Positions 37,201-46,744 of a stretch of 64,000 nucleotides of DNA are shown one piece after another. The notes below the pieces were generated by a model. It worked only from the letters and a program-made list of their open reading frames with translations, was not told where the DNA came from and searched no databases. The DNA is from Corylus avellana (taxonomy: Eukaryota; Streptophyta; Magnoliopsida; Fagales; Betulaceae): assembly GCF_901000735.1 (NCBI RefSeq), contig NC_081543.1, forward strand, positions 36,700,590 through 36,764,589, in the 5' to 3' direction. Position numbers and translations under genes: made by a program. Positions within the stretch are counted from its first letter, which is position 1. Each line of letters opens with the position of its first letter.

Positions 37201-40200
37201 TCAACATATTATAACATGACTCTGGCACATAGAAAGATGCACTCTATGCGTCCAGAGTGACTAACATAGCAAATTAGAGCAAAAAAAGCTTCCTAAGAGG
37301 AGATTTCAGGTAAAAGTGCTCTAGTCAAGAGGTACAACTGACAAGTAGCCAACAAGTCAGACATATCTAGAGCAGTACCCACTGCAACTGGCAAGTTGAT
37401 AACAGGGTATAATGAAAAATAACTAGTTGGGGGGAGTGGAATAACATTCAGTCCCTCTTTTTTAAGTTATTCAATTCTTTTCCTTTGGTCCAGGAGCTAC
37501 AAATTATAAATTTCAGTGAATAGAGTATGTCTGAGGCAAGTCAGTTGTCTGTAAGCACCACTGTCTGTAAGCTTGGATGTTAGAATGGGTAAAATTCGTC
37601 ATCACCGCGACTCTTAATCAATGGCAGTTAATTACCTGGCATAAGCCCAGTGTGTCATTTTGTTAATCAAAATCACAGGAATACCATAGCAAAAGCGAAT
37701 GGTTTGATGACCAAAACCTTCAAAAAATAACTGTTACAAGATATGGGATTCTAAATTCTCCCTTATTGTACTGTGACTACTTCACTAAATGCAAGTTGAA
37801 TTGATCTCTAAATTCCTTTTTGCAATGCATCATAGGCATTCAGATTCAAAGATGTGAATTGCAGTGAAAATTCATTATATCAAACGGAATCATATCAAAC
37901 AAAACAAATGGGCTACTTTAACAGATAAGGAAATCCACAATTTTATCTCCATAAGTATAATTCATATAGATGGAGTCTGCAAGAGTAAAGCCAATTAGGC
38001 AGCAATCATTTAATTAAGCACCGCTGCAGTTGTAAAATAAAATATTCCAAGATGGTAACCAAGTATTGATGAAGATAATAATACCAGGCGATTGCTCCAG
38101 TAGCACCAAGGAGCAAAAAAATTTACAACCAAAATCTGATGTCTGCAAAAGAATTGTTTAGCACAAATCAAGGGGAGGCATCACCATAATTGTTACATTA
38201 CAAGGAGATTCACAACAATAAGAGAATTAAAAAAGATAATTAATTAAAGGTCTGAAACTCAGAAGAGATCCACTTACATATGAGAATATTTATCAAAATT
38301 CTGAGCTGTTAGTGGGACAGAGCCATCAACAGGTTCTTCATCAACTTCATCCCCATGCTTAATGTAATGAGAAATTGGTCCTGAGTGAAACTCGGCACCA
38401 GTAGGTCTTAAATCTGGATCTATCGAAAACTTGCGAATTGTTTTTGTTATATTCAACCTGTTCTGAAGGTAGAAGGTCACAGAATCAGGCCAGATTACAC
38501 TATATTGAGAAAATAGAAAAGGTACAAAGAAGGAGCAGTTGAGAGCAACTATCCTTCAAAGAATTAATCAACACCCGATAGGAGCATTTGCGCCAAAAAG
38601 GGTGCAACTAATCAAGAAAAGAGGAGATATACAAAAGGGATGCCTCTGAATAGAAAATTAAGCATGGAGCATACATAAAATTGAACTTTGAACACTGTCT
38701 ACCCCCCACAATAAAAAAAAAAAAAAAGTTTTAAACAGAAAATATATTTGAAGTCAGGAGTTAAATTGGCATATGCTATCTTAGGTTGTTAATGTTGGCT
38801 CAAGTTAGCCAATGTAGCATAGAGAACTACATTGTCGCACTCCCTATCATTACTGGATTACTGGAGAATGCTAACAGTTGATATTGCATGTGCAATGAAA
38901 AGTGCAAAACTCCTTGCCTTGAAAATTTCCTCATGCTTGCCTCAACTTTCAAAATCCTAATGAATCACAACTTCAATACAATATTGGTGACTACCAACAT
39001 ATAATGCCCTAAATCATAGTATTCTTATAGCACTTATTATTTATTCAAATTTCTAAGTTATTTTTGCTTGGTGTAAGAAGCAACTGTTTGTTTTCTTTTC
39101 TGAAAATATTCCACATACAGAACGTCCAAGATATAAAAGTGTGTATTAAAAGAACAAAGTTAAACAAGTAGAGAGATAATCACATTGATCAAATAATTAA
39201 AACAATCATTAGAGCATAAGCAGACTTCATTTTGTAGAAGTAATCAATGAAACAAATGGAATAATAGAAACTTACTGTTCCCAAGATATCACTCACGTCT
39301 ACCGATGCAAATTCACATGAGAGGGCAGGAAAACTACAACACAATATAGAAGAAATAAGTACACCAAATTAGAGAGAGAGAGAGAGAGAGAGGTTAGCCA
39401 TATTAGTCAATATTATTTGGAAGAATGAGAAGACAGATATAAGATAACATTTCTGGCAACATAGTAGGAAAAGCCTTATAACAGGAACCTTCTATTTAGC
39501 CTCAGGAAAAAAGGGACCTTCTATTATTACAAGTTCGCCCAAACCCAGAAACATCAAGACCAAGAGACCTTAGCTTCACTGGTCAATGCCTTGATACCAT
39601 TATATGTGCATTTTTTTGTGTGTGTGCACGTGCACACAAGACACATGCATTTATCTATCTCAAAGATGGTTCACAAGAATTTCATAACCAACTAAAAGGT
39701 CAACTAATGCCATTAAGAACTCTACCTGATATTAAAATCAATGCGTAAGAAGTCTCCATCAGAACTCTTATCAACTATAACAGTCGTAGATGTGCTGACA
39801 GTCAAATAATTACTCAATTCCTGTAAAATGAACATCATTATTTACATAAAGAAACAAAAGCTAGTAGTAAAGCAAAAAAAAATACACATAACAGTCCACA
39901 AAAAAAGGGTGGGGGGGGGAGGGGGGGGGGATTAGGGAATGACAAACATAGGTTCTCAAGTCTCGTGGGTCATGCCAAGCAATATTCTAGAGCTACTTCA
40001 TTGTTGGAAAACACGAGGACGGAGACAATCCGAAGAGGCCATATGGTAAGTCATCCCTACTTTACTAATGTGGAGTATTTGGAGAGAAAGAAATCTTTGT
40101 CTTTCTGAAGACCGCGAGTCTAATGTGCTACAACTAAAATCCTCCTTCTTGAGCTTCATTTTAGATTGGGTTATATATTTTGTTCCTAATTTCCTTTCCT

Positions 40201-41578
40201 CTAGTATTGTAGATCTTGTTAACTTTTAAAATTTTCAACCCTATTAAGGTAGTTACTTCTATTGTATACTCTTTGTGTATGTGAATTTTTCTTCTTCATC
40301 CATAAATTATTATTCATCAAAAAAGGTGTACTGTCATCTAGGAAGTTAAAATGAATCACAAGAATAGATAAAAGTCTTACCTATAAAAGATTAGATTAAT
40401 CATCAACCTCAGAAGTCAGAATGCAATGAAGAATAAATTATCTGATATCAAGCCCATACAAATCCAGCTAAGGAGGCAAAAGCTACCTACCATTCCAAAT
40501 AAAAACATCATGGACAGTGCTGCTACTAGGGATAATCCTGCACCTGATAATGACGCCTCTGTCAAATCTCTTGGAATTTTCCTGCAGACAGAAAAGAATA
40601 AGTGGCTTAAACAAATTCATAAAATATCATTACAATTCACATAAAAATATTGTATTTGAACATTTACTTTGCTGCAATTTATTAAACAGAAGGGAAAGGA
40701 AAAAAGAAAAAAGACCAAAAGTTGGGTTTCTCATCTTGTCACCTAGGTCTCCTTTCTTCTACCCGTAGGAAAACTTTAAAGAGAGAAATTAATTAATCTC
40801 CATCTCTATTCTCTATTAGTTATCTTTGTATAGATTTAATTGCTTTGTAGTCAATCACTAGATTCACCACACTACAGTGTAATGAAAGCATGGAGATCAG
40901 GTTCATTGCATTGGAAGCAAAGAATATCCCTGCGCACATTAAGTGCTGTTTAAAGAGTATTCACTAAGAGTGGAACTTTTTCTCTCAAGCTTTATAGTTA
41001 GGATAGAGATGGATTTTACATCAAAAGACCAAACCTTCCAAAATTATCATGCATGATTGATAAAATTCAAATAACTACCATGAGTCTCCCATGCAAAATC
41101 ATCCACTATCAAATTGTTCTTCACAAACTCTAGCGATCAATTTGATAATTCCAGAACTTAGAAAAAAGCCACTTCCCTACTTAGAATCACAGTGTATTAT
41201 CAATTACGTATTCAAGCTCACTCACATTCATAGTCCAACGCAAACAAAACCTTATATCACAGTCCGATTTCTGTACGAGGCTAGAAAAAAGTTCGGATAA
41301 TTCCTTTATAAATTATTCTCATATGCATGCATACATACATACATACATAAACACAATTTCAACATATTAGAAAACACATAAAAATCCAAAAAAAAAAAAA
41401 AAAACAGTTCCCGATCCAACCACAACGTTCCAAGAGCATCATATATAGACAACACAGTTAGCATCAGTAGCAGAGATTAAAGCAGAAAAAAAGCAAATGA
41501 AATGCGGAATTGGCGAGAAGGAGAAGAGAGATCTGACCTGTAAAAATCAACGGATTTGATCTTGCTGGTGGAAAACAT
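32599..41578 (-). CDS. PDIL5-4: Protein disulfide isomerase-like 5-4 (PDI fused to ERV41/46-type domains)
   Basis: Fifteen exons in transcript order: 41578-41538, 40581-40491, 39820-39726, 39333-39276, 38462-38278, 38142-38085, 36941-36901, 36748-36674, 35258-35202, 34591-34525, 34439-34293, 33953-33732, 33255-33103, 33021-32944, 32676-32599. All junctions are GT/AG and in phase, giving 481 aa, the usual family length. An N-terminal ERGIC/ERV-type segment holds a membrane span at about 25-44. A luminal thioredoxin domain follows with APWCYWS at 167-173, then the COPII-coat ERV C-terminal domain with a second span at about 442-465. Such proteins are expected to cycle in the ER-Golgi vesicle pathway. 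The thioredoxin motif is CYWS, not CxxC, as I recall for plant members, so only one catalytic Cys (C170) remains. A His/Asp-rich stretch (DDHGHHDHESYYGDRDED) follows. Exon 6 uses an acceptor giving SHIHQILVV, slightly unlike relatives. Confidence 0.94.
39370..39391. repeat. (AG)n microsatellite in PDI intron 4
   Basis: A run of about 11 AG dinucleotides just outside exon 4 of the PDIL5-4-type gene. Simple repeat with no other feature. Confidence 0.9.
39904..39932. repeat. Poly-G tract in PDI intron 2
   Basis: A GGGTGGGGGGGGAGGGGGGG-like run on the + strand. It has several G-runs of three or more within about 30 bp and could form a G-quadruplex. On the transcribed RNA of the - strand gene it would read as C-rich. 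Confidence 0.75.
39985..40330 (+). mobile_element. LINE 3'-end fragment in PDI intron 2
   Basis: The stretch contains words of the LINE 3' region seen at 12100-12470, such as TGGAGAGAAAGAAAT, GAAGACCGCGAG, TTGTATACTCTTTGTGTA and an end of the form ATTCATCAAAAAA. It is antisense to the host PDI gene and non-coding. It appears to be a different subfamily from the copies in the TBC gene. Confidence 0.6.
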
Positions 41579-41734
41579 GGCTGCGAATTCTGATTCTCAG
41601 ACGGGCGAGAGAACACGAAAGCGAGGGAGAGAGGGAGAGATCAAATCAAAGAATGCAAGGGCATAGTAGATCTGCGGGGGGTTTGGGGAGCGAATGAGCT
41701 TAATGTGCACTCGATTTTCTATTGTTCTTTTGCG

Positions 41735-41769
41735 TATCTCTCTCTCTCTCTCTCTCCCTCTCTCTCTGT
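41735..41769. repeat. (TC)n microsatellite at the PDI promoter/5' UTR
   Basis: The TC-rich run is interrupted once by CCC and lies about 160 bp upstream of the PDIL5-4-type start codon. Seen from the gene it is a GA-rich leader, common in plant promoters and 5' UTRs. Confidence 0.85.
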
Positions 41770-42053
41770 ACAAGTATTAAGCTCCGCACTCTGACTTTCG
41801 CATCTTATGCGGATATTTTTTTTTCTTTTTTATCCCGAGTGTGGTGTACGTTTTAATTCCTTGATGGAAAGTGCCACAAATCATCATCTGAGGGGTCGTT
41901 GGATTTCTGGAATAGGGTGGGTTATAACCATCGCTGTCCGCACTTTATCAATAGTATTTTAATATATAGTTTAATACAAAAAAATGGTCCCTTTATTTTT
42001 CATATTTATCAAAACTGTCCGCACGTTTATCTTTAGACTTTTTGAATTTATAC

Positions 42054-42384
42054 TGTTGAAATAATAAATATGAGGGAATATAAGCGGAAGCAACATAAAA
42101 ATTAAACACAAATAATTTACAGGTGGTTCGGTGTTAGACACCTACGTCCACCACTCGGAATACCCCTAAAGGCTACATTGTGCTCATTAACTTGATTTTG
42201 TCTACAATACAAAGGTCCCTATTTATAGGGTAATGTCTAAATATAAGTTTGGTAATCAAATCCCCTTGATTTGATTACAATCCCAATATATGATTACAAT
42301 TAACCCATAAATAAAGAATATTTCAATATCAGCATAATTATGGAATATATGAAAAATATAATATATTTTCCATATATTCTAACA
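42054..42384 (-). repeat. 3' LTR of the small LTR element
   Basis: Terminal direct repeat of 331 bp with TG...CA ends, next to the polypurine tract. It lacks an 8-bp segment (TCAAGGAA-like) present near 43914 in the other LTR. Confidence 0.9.
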
Positions 42385-42561
42385 TCCCCCCTCAAACTCA
42401 AGGTGGAATATTCTGGAACCTTGAGTTTGAAATCCGAAACAATGATGACAGCGGTGGTGGAGGCAGGGAACGGGCCGTAGATGATGACGACTACCGGAAG
42501 AGATAGAGGCTGGCGGGCGGCTAGCGACTGCTGCAGATGGCTGGTGAATGCAGATTCAAAA

Positions 42562-42815
42562 GGCCTGACAACGGGTCAAACTCCAAAATGGGCCGACAAC
42601 GGGCCAGGGCTGACAATGAGCCAAACTTCAAAAGGGCCCGACAACGGGCTAGGGCTGACAACGAGCCAAAAAATAAAATGGGCCGACAACGGGCCAAGAC
42701 TGACAACGAGCCAAAAATAAAAAAGGGCCGACAACGGGCCAGGGCTGACAATGAGCCAAAATTAAAAAAGGGGCCAACTACTGGCCAGGGCTGACTATGA
42801 GCCAAAAAAAAAAAA
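42562..42815. repeat. 45-bp tandem repeat inside the LTR element
   Basis: Five to six degenerate units carry GGGCCGACAACGGGCC, AGGGCTGACAA and GAGCCAAA, at a spacing of about 45 bp. Because 45 is a multiple of three, frames stay open on both strands through the array (15-residue units). This alone explains the open reading frames here. The first unit is shortened and the last diverges into a poly-A run. Confidence 0.85.
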
Positions 42816-43706
42816 AAAATGAGCCCACTTGGACGGTTATCAGATCGGCGCACCAAATCTGACCGGCGCGTGGCGCGCGTGATGTGTCCACTTGGACAGC
42901 TTCTTCTTCCTTCCTTTTTTTTTTTTTTTTTTCTTCACTTGGCTGACACCTTCTCTTTTCTTCTTTTCTTCTTTTTCTTTTCTTTCTTTTCTCTCTCCTC
43001 ACTCCATGCCACACGCAGCAATTTTTATTTTTTATTTTTTTTTATTTTTTTTTCAACCTTTCAACATAACTTTAACATACCTAACTCCCAAATCCTAATG
43101 ATTTATCAGAATTTACCCACAAAACCCAAAGATTCAGCAGAACTTACCCACAAAATCAATATACGAAGGTGACCCACATCCCCATTGCATATTGTATAAA
43201 CCTCATAGGTGGAGGAGCTTTTAAGGTCGTCTCTTAGCTATGTTACAGCGCCTGGCAGCCGTATAAATCATCTCCCACAACTTGCAGTTTGCAATTTTGC
43301 TAGCTTTCTCGCACCTTTGATAAACCTTGGGATTTCTCTGCTTGCGACTGCGAACAGTATGCAGGCCAGTGAAGTGGAGGTCGGTTGCTGGTTGACGGTG
43401 GGTGGAGTCATGGCGTCTCGACTGAAGCCGGTGTTGGCTGTCAAGAGCAGAATCAGGCCGAAGCCGTGGCAACCGACGGGGAAGTGGATCAACGAAAACT
43501 GGTGTTGGTTGTGTGTAGCTAGCGGTGGTGGGAGTCATCTGATGGCAACGCGGGTGTTGGCTATCAGGAGTATACAGGCCAGTGAATATCTGGATTGATT
43601 TGGGATTTGGTGGTTGTGGCTGAACCCGCAGAAACTTTGGGCGGAGCATGATGGCCGGAGGTGGCACGTGATTATTGAAGACCACAAGAAATTGGCTCTG
43701 ATACCA

Positions 43707-44045
43707 TGTTGAAATAATAAATATGAGGGAATATAAGCGGAAGCAACATAAAAATTAAACACAAATAATTTACAGGTGGTTCGGTATTAGACACCTACGT
43801 CCATCACTCGGAATACCCCTAAAGGCTACATTGTGCTCATTAACTTGATTTTGTCTACAATACAAAGGTCCCTATTTATAGGGTAATGTCTAAATATAAG
43901 TTTTGTAATCAAATCAAGGAATCCCCTTGATTTGATTACAATCCCAATATATGATTACAATTAACCCATAAATAAAGAATATTTCAATATCAACATAATT
44001 ATGGAATATATGGAAAATATAATATATTTTCCATATATTCTAACG
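43707..44045 (-). repeat. 5' LTR of the small LTR element
   Basis: Terminal direct repeat of 339 bp. The initiator tRNA-Met-type primer binding site directly adjoins it at 43693-43706. The outer terminus reads TAACG instead of TAACA. Confidence 0.9.
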
Positions 44046-45354
44046 ATTAATTAGATAGGTATAGGTTGTGGTTTCAAAATGTGATTTATAAAAACATAGT
44101 TACTTGTTTGATGGGAGGAATAATCTTCAAATAGGTTATAGAAGATAAATGTTTTATTTCTCTATTTTTTACTGATCTCTTGTCCATTTCCATATAAAAA
44201 ATGGGCAAATTCATATTGAATACGTGAGACCACAAATAATGATATAAGGAGAATTAAAGTCCTCCTAAATGTGACGTAGTATTTAAAATTATCGATAGAT
44301 TAAAATATAATAATAATTATCTCAAATTTAATGATAATTTTAAAATTCACGTCACATTTTACAAATTCAATGATAAATTTTAAAAATAGGTAAGAAAATA
44401 ACAGAAAATATAAATAACATAGAAATTTGAGGTGGCTTCCTTTTTCCTTTTAATTTGAGGTGGCTTGGCCTTAAAAGCTACTACTAATGAAAGAAATCCA
44501 ACAACCTATTTCTTTATTGATGTAATTACATTAAGACTATAACAATTTTGTATACAACCCACCAATCCGATACGAATCCAACACTAAATGAGTGAATTAA
44601 AAAATTCATAAAGTCATATATATGTTGAAATGAGTTAAACGAATTATGTTTGACTCAATCTAACACGATTTGTATATTAAATAAGTTATATAAATAGGGT
44701 TGTATCGAGCCAACCCAACATTACTTGTTTATTAAACAAGTTATGTGAATCCTATCGTGTCCCTAGCTCATTTAAATACGTTGGTTCATAATTAAATAAT
44801 TTGACCCGACTAGTGTTTAAATTGACCCATGTGTCCTCTAGTATTGACAATTATACATGGTATATACATATATATAAAAAATAAAATAATAAAAAATCCT
44901 AAATATATTCTAACACAACAAAAATGATGCTTTACCAGGATTTTCCGGTGCGCGCTAGAGGGCGGGGACAAACGACGGAGAGCCTCCCTCAATTATAAGA
45001 TTTTTAATCCCTAATCGGTCCCTTTTGAAAACAGTAAAAATGTTCCTTGTATTAAGTTCAGAGGAGATGAGACATAATTCAAGTGTCAAAGCGAGGATAA
45101 TGACGGGTTGCCGCCGGCACAGAGGATTTCCGCCATGATTGTCAGTTAATAAGACTAACAATTGCTTCAAATTGCGCGCGTGATCTTCAGTTGCATAGAA
45201 GTAGAAATTTCTGAACAGCTGAAAAATCACCAAAGTTGATAGAAGTAGAAATTTCTCTTCTATTATTTTACTTTATTTAGATCTTGTCGTTTTACTATGG
45301 GAGGGATTCGTACGTAATTTTCCTTTTAATGCATAATCCAATTAAGGTAACATA
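44046..45354. other. Gene-free stretch with transposon scraps
   Basis: AT-rich DNA. About 44560-44830 carries AACCCGA/GACCCG-type words like the repeat at 277-1068 and is probably a decayed relative. About 44935-45235 is less AT-rich and open on the - strand for 92 codons, but I recognise nothing in it. No supportable gene. Confidence 0.4.
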
Positions 45355-46585
45355 TTGTCATTCAGAGCTTGCTTGAGATTGCGTTTGAGTGGCTTAAAAG
45401 TGCTTTTAACATTCAAAAAGTCCGTTTGAAAAAAAAAAATACTCGTTTGGTAAAAAAATTAAAAGTGCTTTTAAGGGTCCAAAAAGCCTAAAAATGGCCA
45501 AAACGCACTTTTAACAAAAGCTTAAAAATGAAGCTTTTGCCCAAAAGCTCTTTTTGACTTAAAAACTTTATTTTTCAAACGCAATTCCAAACAAGATTTT
45601 AGGCTGGTTTGGAGGGATTAAAAAGTTATTTTAATACTAAAAAGTTAGTTTGAAAAAAAAAAAGTACTTGTTTAGTAAAAAAATTAAAAAACATTTTTAA
45701 ATGCCCAAAAATGGCTAAAACACTTTTTTGACAAAAGATTAAAAAATGAAGCTTTTGTCCAAAAGCTTTTTTTTTTGACTTAAAAGCTCTATTTCTTAGA
45801 GCTTGTTTGAAATTACGTTTAAAATACCTAAAAGTGCTTTTAACACTCAAAAAGTTCGTTTGAAAAAAAAAAAAAAAAAACTCATTTGGTAAAAAAATTA
45901 AAAGCGCTTTTAAGGGTCAAAAAGCCTAAAAATGACCAAAACGCACTTTTGCTAAAGCTTTAACCCACTAACAATTTTTGCTATTATAATTATTTTTCTC
46001 ATATTCAATCTCAAACATGCCAAAAAACTATCTTAGAAGTGTTTTTAAGGGTCCAAAAAGCCTAAAAATCGCCAAAACGTACTTTTGACAAAAACTTAAA
46101 AATGAAGCTTTTGCCCAAAAGCTCTTTTTGACTTAAAAACTATATTTTTCAGACGCAATTCCAAACAAGATTTTAGGCTGGTTGGGAGGGATTTAAAATT
46201 TTTTTTAATACTAAAAAGTTCGTTTGAAGAAAAAAATATTTGTTTGGTAAAAAAATTGAAAAGCGTTTTTAAATGTCAAAAAATGGTTAAAACACACTTT
46301 TAACAAAAGATTAAAAAATGAAGCTTTTATCAAAAAGTTTTTTTTGACTTAAAAGCTCTATTTCTTAGAGCCTGTTTGAGATTACGTTTAAAAGACCTAA
46401 ATGCTTTTAACACTCAAAAAGTTTATTTGAAAAAAAAAAAACTCATTTGATAAAAAAATTAAAAGCGCTTTTAAGGGTCAAAAAGCCTAAAAATGACTAA
46501 AACGCACTTTTACTAAAGCTTTGGCCCAATAACTATTTTTGCTATTATAATTATTTTTCTCAAATTCAATCTCAAGCATGTTTTA
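45355..46585. repeat. Array of nested MITEs, partly duplicated in tandem
   Basis: At least four to five copies of the AAAAGTGCTTTTAAC family lie head to tail. Recurrent words are TAAGGGTC-AAAAAGCCTAAA, AAAACGCACTTTT, AATGAAGCTTTTGCCCAAAA and TTTCAAACGCAATTCCAAAC. Two larger units of about 550 bp (about 45465-46020 and 46030-46580) share the same order of sub-copies. Each ends with a matching phrase TTTTTGCTATTATAATTATT, so a composite block was duplicated after nesting. The array ends about 160 bp before the ETF alpha start codon. Confidence 0.75.
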
Positions 46586-46744
46586 TCTTTCATTTTTCGC
46601 TTCTGCCCCTGAATTATAGTTATTGTTGCTATTAGCTGAACTACTAAAAATACGACGACGTTTGAAACTCTTCATTAAACAAATCGAGCTCCCATCAGCC
46701 TCGTCGTTTTCATCTCCCATCGAGGAGAGAAGCTTGCACAAGCA

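Larger units (their letters stand above)
42054..44045 (-). mobile_element. Small non-autonomous LTR retrotransposon
   Basis: Direct terminal repeats at 42054-42384 (331 bp) and 43707-44045 (339 bp) start TGTTGAAATAATA and end TTCTAAC(A/G). They differ by about five substitutions and one 8-bp indel, so the insertion is fairly recent. Read on the - strand, the primer binding site TGGTATCAGAGCCA (43706-43693) abuts the 5' LTR. It complements the initiator tRNA-Met end. A polypurine tract TTTGAGGGGGGA (42396-42385) abuts the 3' LTR, which fixes the orientation. The internal 1.3 kb has no gag or pol, so the element needs another element's enzymes. A TATTTATAGGG box inside the LTR could serve as TATA. 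The outermost base of the right end is G, not the expected A, and I found no 5-bp target duplication. Confidence 0.9.

Noticed and set aside
42562..42815. Regular repeats considered as a CRISPR-like or satellite array
   Set aside because: The units are contiguous with no unique spacers, the setting is a plant nuclear LTR element, and there are too few units for a satellite.
42521..42856. A 111-codon open frame on the - strand with 15-residue repeats, and overlapping open frames on the + strand
   Set aside because: The frames stay open because the 45-bp unit is a multiple of three. They lie inside a non-autonomous LTR element, resemble no known protein and run into homopolymer tracts.
42819..43172. 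A 117-codon Phe-rich + strand open frame
   Set aside because: It is a translation of long T-rich tracts with no credible protein character.
43221..43685. A 154-codon open frame on the - strand next to the primer binding site
   Set aside because: It has the position of a gag region but no zinc knuckle or recognisable domain, and its composition looks like non-coding leader sequence.
44955..45233. A 92-codon open frame on the - strand in a less AT-rich patch
   Set aside because: No family resemblance, no clear start context or splice partners. It could be a decayed fragment but cannot be supported.
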